DNA of 64,000 bases from Lachnospiraceae bacterium (GCA_014239155.1 JAAZZQ010000022.1:181036-245035); one strand, 5' to 3'. Shown: positions 35,719-45,129, numbered from the stretch's first letter. The notes: a model not told the origin generated them from the letters alone. Numbers and translations are program-made.

Positions 35719-36452
35719 ATCAATTTTCCAGAACAGAGCTTTTGATAGGAGCCCAGGGAGTAGAGTGTCTCAAAAACGCCCGTGTGGCAGTATTTGGTGT
35801 TGGCGGTGTTGGCGGTTATACAGTGGAAGCACTTGCGCGAAGCGGTGTTGGAACTCTGGATTTGATTGATGATGACAAGGTGTGCCTCACAAATCTCAAT
35901 CGTCAGATTATTGCAGCACACAGCACGATTGGCAGATATAAAGTGGAAGTGGCGAGAGAGCGAATACTGGATATTAATCCAAATATAAACGTTCATATAT
36001 ATAAGATGTTTTATATGCCTGAGACAGCGGATTTTTTTGATTTTTCACAGTATGATTATGTGGTGGATGCCATAGACACTGTGACAGGAAAAATTCAGCT
36101 TGTCATGCAGGCAAAAGATACAAATACACCGATTATTAGCTCTATGGGGGCGGGGAATAAAATGGATCCAGCAGCTTTTAAAGTGGCGGATCTCTATGAT
36201 ACAAAAGTGTGTCCGTTAGCCAAAGTAATGCGTCGGGAACTGAAAAAACGGGGAATTCAGAGATTGAAGGTCGTTTATTCAGAGGAGGTGCCAGCAGTGC
36301 TGTCTGAGGAGGCTTTAGACAGTGATAAGGATACGAGAAAGCGAATACCGGGGAGTATTGCTTTTGTTCCATCAGTGGCAGGATTGATTCTAGCGGGTGA
36401 AGTGGTAAAGGATATTTTAAGAGCAGGGAGAGACAGCGATTATGGTATATGA
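35715..36452 (+). CDS. E1-like tRNA threonylcarbamoyladenosine dehydratase (TcdA/YgdL-type)
   Basis: 245 residues. The adenylation Rossmann motif is FGVGGVGGYTVEALARSGVG, with DDDKVCLTNLNRQ (the conserved N-R-Q) and DAIDTVTGK. In E. coli TcdA cyclises t6A37 in tRNAs using ATP. Homologues are also grouped with ThiF/MoeB sulfur-carrier-activating enzymes, which makes its ATGA overlap with the TtcA-LarE gene notable. Cysteine pairs for the MoeB-type zinc site are not evident, favouring TcdA. Confidence 0.9.
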   Translation: MNQFSRTELLIGAQGVECLKNARVAVFGVGGVGGYTVEALARSGVGTLDLIDDDKVCLTNLNRQIIAAHSTIGRYKVEVARERILDINPNINVHIYKMFYMPETADFFDFSQYDYVVDAIDTVTGKIQLVMQAKDTNTPIISSMGAGNKMDPAAFKVADLYDTKVCPLAKVMRRELKKRGIQRLKVVYSEEVPAVLSEEALDSDKDTRKRIPGSIAFVPSVAGLILAGEVVKDILRAGRDSDYGI

Positions 36453-37119
36453 AAAGTTGCTGAATGAAATCTATGCAGTGGTTTCTTTAAAATTTCTCTG
36501 GAAAGAGTATCAACCGGCTTTTGTGAAAAGCGAGTCGCCAGACTGGATAAACGAGACCATGAATTTAGGATTGGAAGTTAGTCAGGCACTTTTGCCAGAT
36601 GACGGGCAGACAAAAAATTTTATAGAACAGTATCTGGGGTGTAGAAAGGAAGAGCTTCCTTCTGCGGCATTTGAGCGCTATGGGGAGCGATTGAATTTTT
36701 ACAATGGCAGATTTTGGGCAGTTCTTCCAGATGATATGGCACATCAAGATTATCTGTATAAGGCAAAGTATCGATTTGATAAAAAACTTGAGAAATTAAA
36801 TACAAATTATCGGCAAAAGCGGTACAATGCACTGTATCTTTTTTTACACCCAAAGGATGAAAGTGCGATTGATGAAAAATATTTGTTTGAATATATGGGG
36901 AAGAGACACAAAGAATGTGCGCAGCATTTTGACTGGGTATTTTTAAATTGTAGAAAAATAATTTATGTCTGTAATTTTCTTGACAATACAATAGAGCCAA
37001 TTATATTGCCCCCAAATGCCGAAAGTTTTCTGAGTACAGAGGCGGAATATCTGCGATATTGTGGAGATTGGCAAGACGGCACTTCACTGGATGAAGTAGC
37101 GTCATTTTTTGGACATTGA
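36442..37119 (+). CDS. Hypothetical protein, no family recognised
   Basis: 225 residues; its start overlaps the E1-like gene by 11 bases (GGGAGAG upstream), so translation is coupled. The protein is soluble-looking, rich in Tyr/Phe/Trp, with no signal, helix or P-loop. Visible blocks: KFLWKEYQPAFVKSESPDW near the start, YLFLHPKDESAIDEKYLF in the middle and HFDWVFLNCRKIIYVCNFLD toward the C-terminus. It could be an accessory of the tRNA-modification genes before it, by position only. Confidence 0.75.
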   Translation: MVYEKLLNEIYAVVSLKFLWKEYQPAFVKSESPDWINETMNLGLEVSQALLPDDGQTKNFIEQYLGCRKEELPSAAFERYGERLNFYNGRFWAVLPDDMAHQDYLYKAKYRFDKKLEKLNTNYRQKRYNALYLFLHPKDESAIDEKYLFEYMGKRHKECAQHFDWVFLNCRKIIYVCNFLDNTIEPIILPPNAESFLSTEAEYLRYCGDWQDGTSLDEVASFFGH

Positions 37120-37143
37120 AAATATGGAAAGGACGATTTAATA

Positions 37144-38457
37144 ATGAATAAAAATGAATTTGCACCGACACCGCCTATGGGCTGGAATAGCTATGACTAT
37201 TATGATACGACAGTCAATGAACAGCAAGTAAAGGCAAATGCCGACTATATGGCTGCGCATTTAAAACAGTATGGTTGGGAGTATGTGGTGATTGATATTG
37301 AGTGGTATTCTAACGATGCAGGTACTAAGAGAGAGCAATATCAGTATATTCCATTTGGCGATGACGAGATGGATACGTATGGCAGACTTCAGCCTGCGCC
37401 AAACAGGTTTCCATCATCAATTGAAGGCAAGGGGTTTGCGCCACTTGCAGATTATGTGCATCGTTTGGGATTGAAATTTGGTATTCATATTATGCGAGGG
37501 ATTCCAAGAAAAGCTGCGCAAAATCATCTACCGATTTTCCAAAGTGACTTTACGGCAGAGCAAGCCGCGGATGCGGCATCTATTTGTATCTGGAATCCAG
37601 ATATGTATGGAATCCGTGACAACGCGGCAGGGCAGGCGTATTATAATTCTATTATTTCCATGTATGCGGACTGGGGTGTGGACTTTATAAAATGCGATGA
37701 TATTTGCGATAGCAGACTGTATCGGGAACCGCTTGAGTTTTCTGGCTGGCATGAGACACAGATGATCCATCGTGCAATTGTAAAATGTGGCAGACCGATT
37801 GTGTTGAGTCTATCACCAGGACCAGCTCATGTTGACCGCGCATGGCATTATGCTCAAAATGCGAATATGTGGCGCATTACAGATGATTTGTGGGATAAGT
37901 GGGATTTGCTAAAAGAAATGTTCTGGCGCTGTGAGAATTGGCAGGACCATGTAAAGAAAGGATGTTATCCGGACTGTGATATGCTTCCCCTGGGACATCT
38001 GGGCAAAGGTTTTGGGCAGGAATGGGTATGCGGTCTCAGCCATGATGAGCAGAGGACAATGATGACATTGTGGTGCATGTTCCGATCGCCGCTAATGCTT
38101 GGCTGTGAGTTGACAAAACTTGATGAATGGACAAAAACACTCATTACAAATCGCCCGCTGTTGTCTTTGCTAAAGGAGGATCGCCGCGGCAGACAGATTG
38201 CAAGAACAGACGCTTATGCAATTTGGGTGAATGAGAGTGAAAATGGCGGTGCTTTATGTGTGGCACTGTTTAATCTAAAGGATTCTGCAACAAAACTTTC
38301 TGTAGATTTTAAAGAACTTGAAGGGCACATTACGGAGGATGAGGAGTTAGAACTGTGGGATTTGTGGGAGGATTTTAAAATTGAGACACAGCATCAGACA
38401 ATTGAAATGGAAGTGGCACCTCATGGAGTGAAGGTTTATCTGTATGCAGGTGTATAA
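37144..38457 (+). CDS. Glycoside hydrolase family 27 (alpha-galactosidase-like)
   Basis: 437 residues, intracellular. GH27 signatures: TPPMGWNSYDYYD at the start, YVVIDIEWYS, GIHIMRGIPRKA and DFIKCDDICDS, where the first Asp of CDD is the expected nucleophile; a C-terminal beta-sandwich (about 350-437) follows. GH27 enzymes remove terminal alpha-galactose or alpha-N-acetylgalactosamine. AAAGGAC lies upstream of the ATG. It is 24 bases after the unknown gene and 12 before the DUF815 gene, so a mixed operon is likely. Confidence 0.9.
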   Translation: MNKNEFAPTPPMGWNSYDYYDTTVNEQQVKANADYMAAHLKQYGWEYVVIDIEWYSNDAGTKREQYQYIPFGDDEMDTYGRLQPAPNRFPSSIEGKGFAPLADYVHRLGLKFGIHIMRGIPRKAAQNHLPIFQSDFTAEQAADAASICIWNPDMYGIRDNAAGQAYYNSIISMYADWGVDFIKCDDICDSRLYREPLEFSGWHETQMIHRAIVKCGRPIVLSLSPGPAHVDRAWHYAQNANMWRITDDLWDKWDLLKEMFWRCENWQDHVKKGCYPDCDMLPLGHLGKGFGQEWVCGLSHDEQRTMMTLWCMFRSPLMLGCELTKLDEWTKTLITNRPLLSLLKEDRRGRQIARTDAYAIWVNESENGGALCVALFNLKDSATKLSVDFKELEGHITEDEELELWDLWEDFKIETQHQTIEMEVAPHGVKVYLYAGV

Positions 38458-38469
38458 GGAGGGGAAGAT

Positions 38470-39789
38470 ATGTACCGCGAGATTGCAAAATTAATTTTGT
38501 ATGGTGATATGGACAAAGGGTGTATTCTATATCAGTTTGGGGAGATTTTTCGACGTTTTGATGCGAAGTTAAGCGCAAAGCCTGAGTTGGTTCAGGATAT
38601 CTACACGCAGTTAAAACGACTTTTAATTGTGGCGACAAACTATGGGTTTGATCATAATTTATGGCACAATTACCTGACCTTTTTCATGGTGACAAATGAG
38701 AATCCGTTCAGTATCACTTGTGAGAAGGTAGGTGCGAATGATGGCAGCGTCAATCATTTTGCTAAAAATGATTTTAGGGTATTTAAAAATCTGTTTGATT
38801 TTGATTTTTCTGTGATAGAAAAAGAACTTGATATTGATTGTTTTACACAGTTATCAAATTATCGAGCAATTGGCAAGAAGGAGCTGATGTACAATAAAAA
38901 TGTCAGTGAAAAGATTGTTGCTCTGAGTGCACAGCTAGAACAAGCTCTAGATGAGAATGCATTTTTTGACTGTGTAACGGCATTTTACAGGGATTTTGGT
39001 GTTGGAATGTTTGGATTGAACAAAGCATTTCGCATTCGGGAGAAGACAGAGGGAACGATAGAATTTCTGCCAATTAACAATATGGACAAGGTGATGTTAG
39101 ATGACCTTGTCGGCTATGAGTTGCAAAAGAAGAAATTGATTGATAATACCAGAGCGTTTGTGGAGGGAAGAAAAGCCAATAATGTATTGTTGTTTGGCGA
39201 TAGTGGTACAGGTAAATCTACGAGTGTTAAGGCAATTGTAAATGCCTTTTACCCGCAGGGACTTCGCATGATTGAGATTTATAAACATCAGTTTAAAGAT
39301 TTGTCGAATGTTATCGCACAGATTAAAAATCGAAATTACAAGTTTGTGATTTATATGGATGATCTGTCTTTTGAGGAGTTTGAGGTCGAGTATAAGTTTC
39401 TAAAGGCAGTCATTGAGGGTGGTGTGGAGACAAAACCGGACAACATTTTAATCTATGCGACTTCTAACCGTAGACATTTGATTAAGGAGACATGGAGTGA
39501 TCGAAATGATATTGAGGTTGACAATGGAATGCATCGGTCTGACACAATGGAGGAGAAACTTTCACTTGTAAACCGTTTTGGTGTGACAATTAATTTTTCA
39601 AAACCCTCTCAGAAAGAATATTTTCATATTGTGTTTGAGCTTGCGCACAGACAAGGAATTGCAATGTCTGATGAGGAACTAAAGATCGAGGCAAATAAGT
39701 GGGAGCTAAGTCACGGGGGAATTTCCGGCCGTACCGCACAACAGTTTGTTAATTATTTGGAGGGTAATAATTTAGCCATGCAGAATTGA
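38470..39789 (+). CDS. DUF815-family AAA-like ATPase
   Basis: 439 residues. P-loop FGDSGTGKSTSV near residue 243 and a Walker B-like FVIYMDDLSFEEFEVEYKFLKAVIEGG, followed by NILIYATSNRRHLIKETW, the arrangement of the DUF815 family. The N-terminal ~200 residues are helical with no known domain. Function of the family is undetermined. GGAGGGG precedes the ATG closely after the GH27 stop. Confidence 0.88.
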   Translation: MYREIAKLILYGDMDKGCILYQFGEIFRRFDAKLSAKPELVQDIYTQLKRLLIVATNYGFDHNLWHNYLTFFMVTNENPFSITCEKVGANDGSVNHFAKNDFRVFKNLFDFDFSVIEKELDIDCFTQLSNYRAIGKKELMYNKNVSEKIVALSAQLEQALDENAFFDCVTAFYRDFGVGMFGLNKAFRIREKTEGTIEFLPINNMDKVMLDDLVGYELQKKKLIDNTRAFVEGRKANNVLLFGDSGTGKSTSVKAIVNAFYPQGLRMIEIYKHQFKDLSNVIAQIKNRNYKFVIYMDDLSFEEFEVEYKFLKAVIEGGVETKPDNILIYATSNRRHLIKETWSDRNDIEVDNGMHRSDTMEEKLSLVNRFGVTINFSKPSQKEYFHIVFELAHRQGIAMSDEELKIEANKWELSHGGISGRTAQQFVNYLEGNNLAMQN

Positions 39790-39856
39790 TTGTACAAATT
39801 GTATGTTTGAGTTTGCGCACTAAGGATAATTTACACAATTAATTTTATAAGGCGGA

Positions 39857-39961
39857 TGCCCATCGTAAAATAAGTCGCCAGCAAAGACCGAATATCATTG
39901 GTGAAAATGTACATTCAGGCGACTTATAAATACATGGCTAAACTGTAACTCTCGATGGGCA
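39857..39961. other. Nested inverted-repeat element (~105 bases)
   Basis: Outer arms TGCCCATCG (39857-39865) and CGATGGGCA (39953-39961); inner arms ATAAGTCGCC (39870-39879) and GGCGACTTAT (39918-39927). The perfectly complementary, concentric arms with a 38-base apex and an asymmetric 25-base 3' interior segment suggest a folded RNA or a small mobile repeat. It occupies the 39790-40109 gap with the downstream promoter; no gene is seen there. Confidence 0.65.
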
Positions 39962-39979
39962 GCAGTTTTGAATCAGCAC

Positions 39980-40008
39980 TTTACACATTTTACAGAATCT
40001 GCTATGAT
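39980..40008 (+). promoter_or_regulatory. Promoter of the Na/Pi cotransporter gene
   Basis: TTTACA (39980-39985), 17-base spacer, TATGAT (40003-40008), ~100 bases before the ATG. The leader contains GTAACTGTTCAG (40066-40077), the motif also seen at 27833. Confidence 0.65.
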
Positions 40009-40109
40009 AAGACTGTAATTTTTGAATAGGTTAAAAATTTGACAAAATCACATTAGAGAAGGAATGTAACTGTTCAGAAACAGAACGATTACGAAGGATT
40101 AAGATTGAC

Positions 40110-41906
40110 ATGGGGATAACATCGATTTTATCGTTACTTAGCGGCGTGGCACTTTTCCTGTTTGGCATGTCCCTTATGGGAGACGGCTTAAAAAAGGCGG
40201 CAGGAGAAAAACTGGAACTAATATTGTATAAGCTTACCAATACACCAATTAAAGGAGTTTTGCTGGGAACAGCGGTTACAGCAATTATACAGTCTTCTTC
40301 TGCCACAACTGTTATGGTTGTGGGGTTTGTAAATTCCGGCATGATGAAGGTTGCACAGGCAATTGGTATTATTATGGGGGCAAACATTGGTACGAGCATT
40401 ACAGGTTGGATTCTCTGTCTGTCTTATATAGAAGGATCTAGCGGAATTGCGCAGCTTTTGTCAACTACGACCATATCAGCAGTAGTTTCGATTATTGGTA
40501 TTCTGTTTAAGATGGTTTCTAAGAAGAGCACATACAAAAATATTGGAGATATTATGCTCGGATTTTCCATACTGATGTTTGGTATGCAGAGCATGAGCGG
40601 CGCGGTGTCTCCGCTGAAAGAAAATCCCCATTTTGTCAATATGCTGACAATGTTTTCCAATCCTTTTATGGGCATTTTGGTTGGTATTGCGTTTACTGCA
40701 GTGTTGCAGAGTGCCTCTGCCTCTATTGGTATTTTGCAGGCATTGTCTGTGACAGGCGCAATTACGTTTGCATCTGCATTTCCAATAACACTTGGTATTG
40801 GTGTTGGTGCTGCATGCCCCGTTTTGCTGTCCTCGATTGGAACGAACAAGAATGGTAAGAGAACTGCGTTAATTTATCTGATGAATGATTTGTTTGGTAT
40901 GATTTTCTGGGCGGTGGTATTTTACTCTGTCAATGCGATTGTCCAATTTGATTTTATGGAAATGACCATGAGTCCAATTGCAATAGCGATTTTAAATACT
41001 GTTTTTCGGGTAGCGACAGTGATGATTTTGTTTCCGTTTATCAAGTGGATTGAAAAGCTAGTATTTACGCTTGTAAAAGATACTGAGGAGGATCGTGAGG
41101 AACAGGCGGATTTTGATTTGTTAGAGGAGCGTTTTTTGAAATATCCGGCACTTGCGATTCGACAGAGCCATACTGCCATCAATGGTATGGCGCGAAAAGC
41201 AAGAAAAAATATTGGACGTGCAATGGGGTTGTTTGAGAATTACTCGGAGGACCGTTATAACAAGGTTCAGGAAAAAGAAAATCTAATAGACAAGTATGAG
41301 GACAAGTTAGGGACCTATTTGATGCAGTTAACAGGGCGTGATATGACGGAAAGTCAGTCCAAACAGGTATCTATCTTTTTACATACTATCAGTGACTTTG
41401 AGCGTTTGGGGGACCATGCAGTGAATTTGTCAAAATCGGCAAATGAGCTTTATGAAAAGAAAATTGCCTTCTCCGATGAGGCGACTTCTGAACTGGCAGT
41501 TTTGGGAGGAGCAGTGAGGGAAATTCTTGAGATTACAGTCAACTCTTTCTCGGAGGATGATGTGGAGTTAGCAACCCATGTGGAACCATTGCGGGAACTG
41601 ATTAACGTACTTTGCAATGAGCTGAAATCAAGACACATTACAAGGCTTCGGAATGGCAAGTGTGAATTAAAACAGGGTTTTGCGTTTAATAATGTCTTGA
41701 CAGATTTTGAACGAATTGGTGCACACTGTTCTAATGTTGCAGTGGCTCTTTTAGAGTCGGAGGCGGAAGATTTTGACATTCATGAGTATCAGAAGGGTAT
41801 TCGTGAGATGAATAATGTGATATACCGGGAGCTTTTCGAGGCATATGAGATGAAATATAATATCAGTAAACTGAAAAAGACAAAGAAAAACAAAGACGGC
41901 AAATAA
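40110..41906 (+). CDS. Na+/phosphate cotransporter with PhoU-like C-terminal domain
   Basis: 598 residues. Two inverted PNaS repeats carry the paired signatures QSSSATTVMVVGFVNSG (about residue 51) and QSASASIGILQA (about 197), in 8-9 membrane helices. Residues ~345-580 form a PhoU-like helical bundle (IYREMNNVIYRE; LHTISDFERLGDHAVNLSK; LTDFERIGAHCSNVAVAL). It imports phosphate with sodium, and the PhoU part probably regulates. The ribosome site is weak (GAAGGA, 12 bases before ATG). Confidence 0.92.
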   Translation: MGITSILSLLSGVALFLFGMSLMGDGLKKAAGEKLELILYKLTNTPIKGVLLGTAVTAIIQSSSATTVMVVGFVNSGMMKVAQAIGIIMGANIGTSITGWILCLSYIEGSSGIAQLLSTTTISAVVSIIGILFKMVSKKSTYKNIGDIMLGFSILMFGMQSMSGAVSPLKENPHFVNMLTMFSNPFMGILVGIAFTAVLQSASASIGILQALSVTGAITFASAFPITLGIGVGAACPVLLSSIGTNKNGKRTALIYLMNDLFGMIFWAVVFYSVNAIVQFDFMEMTMSPIAIAILNTVFRVATVMILFPFIKWIEKLVFTLVKDTEEDREEQADFDLLEERFLKYPALAIRQSHTAINGMARKARKNIGRAMGLFENYSEDRYNKVQEKENLIDKYEDKLGTYLMQLTGRDMTESQSKQVSIFLHTISDFERLGDHAVNLSKSANELYEKKIAFSDEATSELAVLGGAVREILEITVNSFSEDDVELATHVEPLRELINVLCNELKSRHITRLRNGKCELKQGFAFNNVLTDFERIGAHCSNVAVALLESEAEDFDIHEYQKGIREMNNVIYRELFEAYEMKYNISKLKKTKKNKDGK

Positions 41907-41938
41907 GGAACCATTCAAAAAGGAGAAAAGCGCTGTAT

Positions 41939-42688
41939 ATGAATAAAATGCGATATGAAAAGCTGGATGGCATCCGCGGTATGGCGCTGCTCCATATGAT
42001 TGCATATCACACAATTTGGGATTTGGTCTATCTATATCAGTTTGATTGGAATTGGTACAAATCAAAAGGGGCATATCTATGGCAACAAGGAATCTGCTGG
42101 ACATTTATCTTTTTGTCTGGTTTTTGCTGGTCATTGGGCAGCCGCGCAAAGAAGCGTGGGATTATTGTATTTCTGAGTGGCGCCGTAATCACGATTGTAA
42201 CATTGGTTTTAATGCCTCAAAATAGAATTGTTTTTGGTGTGCTTACTCTTATAGGGTCCTGTATGTTATTAATGCAGGCATTTGATAGGTGGCTGCGAAG
42301 GTTGCCAGCATTAGTGGGAATTGTGGGGAGTTTTCTGCTTTTTTTTCTAACTAGAAATATAAATGAAGGCTGGCTTGGTTTTGCACAGTGGAATGTTATA
42401 CAGCTTCCAGAAGTATTCTATTGTAATATCTTTATGACATATCTTGGATTTACGCAGAAAAATTTTTATTCGACGGATTATTTTTCACTGTTTCCGTGGA
42501 TATTTTTGTTTTTGGCGGGGTATTTTACATATCGTTTATCTCATCAAAAAAACGGAATGCAGTTCTTAGAAAAAGGTGCGTTGCGTCCAATAGAATGGAT
42601 AGGAAGGCATTCGCTTAAGATATATATGGTTCATCAGCCTATTATTTATGTGATGTTGGAATTGGGACATCGGCTGGGAATTTTTTAG
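41939..42688 (+). CDS. Heparan-alpha-glucosaminide acetyltransferase-like membrane protein (DUF1624)
   Basis: 249 residues with about seven helices. The start RYEKLDGIRGMALLHMIAYHTIWDL holds the conserved D-x-x-R-G and histidine of the DUF1624/HGSNAT superfamily; SLKIYMVHQPIIYVML near the end is also typical. Relatives move acetyl groups across membranes to sugars; the acceptor here is unknown. The ATG follows the cotransporter gene by 32 bases with AAAGGAG. Confidence 0.87.
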   Translation: MNKMRYEKLDGIRGMALLHMIAYHTIWDLVYLYQFDWNWYKSKGAYLWQQGICWTFIFLSGFCWSLGSRAKKRGIIVFLSGAVITIVTLVLMPQNRIVFGVLTLIGSCMLLMQAFDRWLRRLPALVGIVGSFLLFFLTRNINEGWLGFAQWNVIQLPEVFYCNIFMTYLGFTQKNFYSTDYFSLFPWIFLFLAGYFTYRLSHQKNGMQFLEKGALRPIEWIGRHSLKIYMVHQPIIYVMLELGHRLGIF

Positions 42689-42731
42689 GGCAGAACAACT
42701 GTGAAAGATGAATTTGTGCGAGGGTTTGACA

Positions 42732-44102
42732 ATGGCATATTTTCCTTTTTTTGTGGATATTGGCGGGCGAAAAGGTCTGATTGTGGGAGGTGGGAGAATT
42801 GCGATGCATAAACTGCAAAAATTGCTGCCTTACGATCCGATTTTAACAATAGTAGCGCCTGAAATATCGGTTGCGATGGAGCAAATAGCACGGGAAAATA
42901 ATATTTGTATAATAAAGAGGTCCTTTGATGAATCTGATTTGGCAGAGATGTATTTTGTTATTGCAGCGTCAAATCATGAAAATGTGAATGCAAAAATTAG
43001 CAGACTTTGCAGAGAACAAAATATTCTTGTCAATGTAGTGGATGATAAAGAAGCGTGTAGTTTCTTGTTTCCGTCGCTTGTGAAGGCAGGAAATCTAAGC
43101 ATTGGTATTTCGACCGAGGGAACAAGCCCTGAGGTGGCTGCGGAGTTGAAAAGTAGAATTGCATCAATGATACCTGCTGATATAGAGGTAATTCTTGCAT
43201 ATCTGGGCAGTCTAAGACCTCTGGCAAAGACTTATATTAAAGAGGATAACAAGAGAGCATTATTTCTAAAAGATATGGCGAGAGCTTGTATGGATTGCAA
43301 TGCGGTGTTTGATGCACAGGAGACAATGTGCAGGCTGGAATCTTATATGCATGGCGAGGAGATTGAACTGGCTGGAGTTTTATTAGTTGGCGCGGGCTGT
43401 GGTAGTTCTGATTTGATTACGGTGCGTGGGTTGCGTGCGATACGGCAGGCAAGGGTTCTTGTGTATGATGATTTAATTGACCAGAGACTTTTGGATTATG
43501 CATCCGAACAATGCGCGCGAATTTATGTGGGGAAGCGTAGCGGCAGGCATAGTATGCCACAAGACCAGATTAACGCGCTTTTGATACAAAAGGCAAGGGA
43601 GGGCGGTTTAATTGTTCGCCTAAAAGGTGGGGATCCATTTGTGTTTGGCAGAGGCATGGAGGAGATGCTTGCACTCCAAAAAGCGGGTATTTATGCGAAG
43701 TATGTTCCGGGTATTACTTCCTGCATTGCAGTTCCTGCTTTTGCGGGGATTCCGGTGACACACAGAGAAATTAGTAGAAGTTTTCATGTGATTATGGGGC
43801 ATATGACAGGACAGGATTTGAATAAAAATCCAAGAATTGATTTTGCAGTACTTGCACAGCTAGAGGGAACCTTGGTGTTTTTGATGGGGTTTGAGCGCCT
43901 TCAGCAGATTGTGGAAGGGCTGATTCGCGCCGGGAAAGAACCTTCTACACCGGTAGCAGTAGTGCATAGTGGTTTTGACTTGTCGATAGAAATCGTGCGT
44001 GGGACACTTGCTGATATTGCAGAGAAGACAGCGGAGTCAACAATACAAACGCCGGCAGTAATTGTTGTTGGGACAGTTGTTGATATAAATGAAAATAGAT
44101 AA
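42732..44102 (+). CDS. Siroheme synthase-like fusion: precorrin-2 dehydrogenase/ferrochelatase and uroporphyrinogen-III methyltransferase
   Basis: 456 residues from ATG 42732 (GAGGG eight bases upstream), close to the 457 of CysG. The N-terminal half has the NAD site GLIVGGGRIAMHK and the CysG-type VNVVDDKEACSFLFPS. The C-terminal half (from ~220) has the SUMT signatures VGAGCGSSDLITVRGLRAI, RLKGGDPFVFGRG and VPGITSCIAVPAFAGIPVTHR. It makes siroheme or precorrin-2 from uroporphyrinogen III. CysG order (dehydrogenase first) is kept. metF follows by 19 bases. Confidence 0.92.
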   Translation: MAYFPFFVDIGGRKGLIVGGGRIAMHKLQKLLPYDPILTIVAPEISVAMEQIARENNICIIKRSFDESDLAEMYFVIAASNHENVNAKISRLCREQNILVNVVDDKEACSFLFPSLVKAGNLSIGISTEGTSPEVAAELKSRIASMIPADIEVILAYLGSLRPLAKTYIKEDNKRALFLKDMARACMDCNAVFDAQETMCRLESYMHGEEIELAGVLLVGAGCGSSDLITVRGLRAIRQARVLVYDDLIDQRLLDYASEQCARIYVGKRSGRHSMPQDQINALLIQKAREGGLIVRLKGGDPFVFGRGMEEMLALQKAGIYAKYVPGITSCIAVPAFAGIPVTHREISRSFHVIMGHMTGQDLNKNPRIDFAVLAQLEGTLVFLMGFERLQQIVEGLIRAGKEPSTPVAVVHSGFDLSIEIVRGTLADIAEKTAESTIQTPAVIVVGTVVDINENR

Positions 44103-44121
44103 AATAAAGGGAGTATAAAAG

Positions 44122-44985
44122 ATGAGATTAGATACAATATTACTGAAAGATGATATAACACTATCCTTTGAGGTTTTTCCGCCAAAGGTGACAGCAAACT
44201 ATGAGTCGGTGAAAGAGGCGGCATATGGAGTTGCAAAATTAAAGCCAAGTTATATGAGTGTAACTTATGGTGCAGGCGGAAGTACAGGAGGGAACACTTT
44301 AAAGCTTGCAAAAGGAATACAAGAGGAGTATGGTGTTACAACGATTGCGCACTTGATTTGTGTCGGTGCAACAAAAGAAAGTATCCGGCAAGCCCTCTTG
44401 GAAATGAAAGCGGCGGGCATTGAGAATGTGCTTGCGCTTCGCGGTGATAGACCAAAGGATTTTGTGGGAGAACCTTTTATAGATTATCACTATGCATCAG
44501 AGCTAGTGGAGGAGATACAAGCATTTGGTGGTATGTGTATTGGTGGGGCATGTTATCCTGAGGGGCATGTCGAGTCGGAGAATACGCAGGAAGATATCTT
44601 AAATTTGAAGAAAAAAGTGGATGCTGGCTGCGCATATTTGACAACACAGATGTTTTTTGACAATAATATTTTTTACAATTTTCTTTGTCGAGTGCGTGAA
44701 GCGGGGATTAATGTTCCGGTGATTCCGGGTATTATGCCAATTACGAGACCTGCTCAACTGCGAAGTGCAATAAGACTTTCTGGTTGCAATGTGCCAATGC
44801 GTTTTCGGAGTATTGTGGATTGTTTTGGCAGGAATCCAGAAGCGATGCAACAGGCAGGCATTATCTATGCAACAGATCAGATTATTGACTTGATTGCCAA
44901 CGGAATCAAACATATTCATGTGTATTCTATGAATAAGCCAGAGGTTGTAAAGGGGATACAGGAAAGTCTTTGTAAAATTATATAA
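44122..44985 (+). CDS. metF: Methylenetetrahydrofolate reductase
   Basis: 287 residues. TIM-barrel with SFEVFPPK (catalytic Glu), VTYGAGGS, TIAHLICVGAT, NVLALRGDRPKD, GACYPEGHVES and TTQMFFDN, all conserved FAD/folate residues. It reduces CH2-THF to CH3-THF for methionine synthesis or, in acetogens, the methyl branch. The neighbouring siroheme gene suggests an assimilation/one-carbon grouping. GGGAG precedes the ATG. Confidence 0.96.
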   Translation: MRLDTILLKDDITLSFEVFPPKVTANYESVKEAAYGVAKLKPSYMSVTYGAGGSTGGNTLKLAKGIQEEYGVTTIAHLICVGATKESIRQALLEMKAAGIENVLALRGDRPKDFVGEPFIDYHYASELVEEIQAFGGMCIGGACYPEGHVESENTQEDILNLKKKVDAGCAYLTTQMFFDNNIFYNFLCRVREAGINVPVIPGIMPITRPAQLRSAIRLSGCNVPMRFRSIVDCFGRNPEAMQQAGIIYATDQIIDLIANGIKHIHVYSMNKPEVVKGIQESLCKII

Positions 44986-45072
44986 ACGCGTCTGAAAAGA
45001 TGTAGTCACAATCTCATTCGTTTAGACAATAGGTAGTTCGCAAATAAGGGATACAGCTCTTTTAATGTATGA

Positions 45073-45100
45073 TTTACAGATTTCCAGCATAGATTATAGA
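45073..45100 (+). promoter_or_regulatory. Candidate promoter of the LysM-peptidase gene
   Basis: TTTACA (45073-45078), 16-base spacer, TATAGA (45095-45100), ~25 bases before the start codon's ribosome site region. Confidence 0.4.
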
Positions 45101-45129
45101 AATATAAGATTTGATGGAAATAGAGGTTT

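Noticed and set aside
45000..45129. Possible riboswitch between metF and the peptidase gene
   Set aside because: No conserved SAM, cobalamin or T-box elements and no terminator stem are visible; only a weak promoter.
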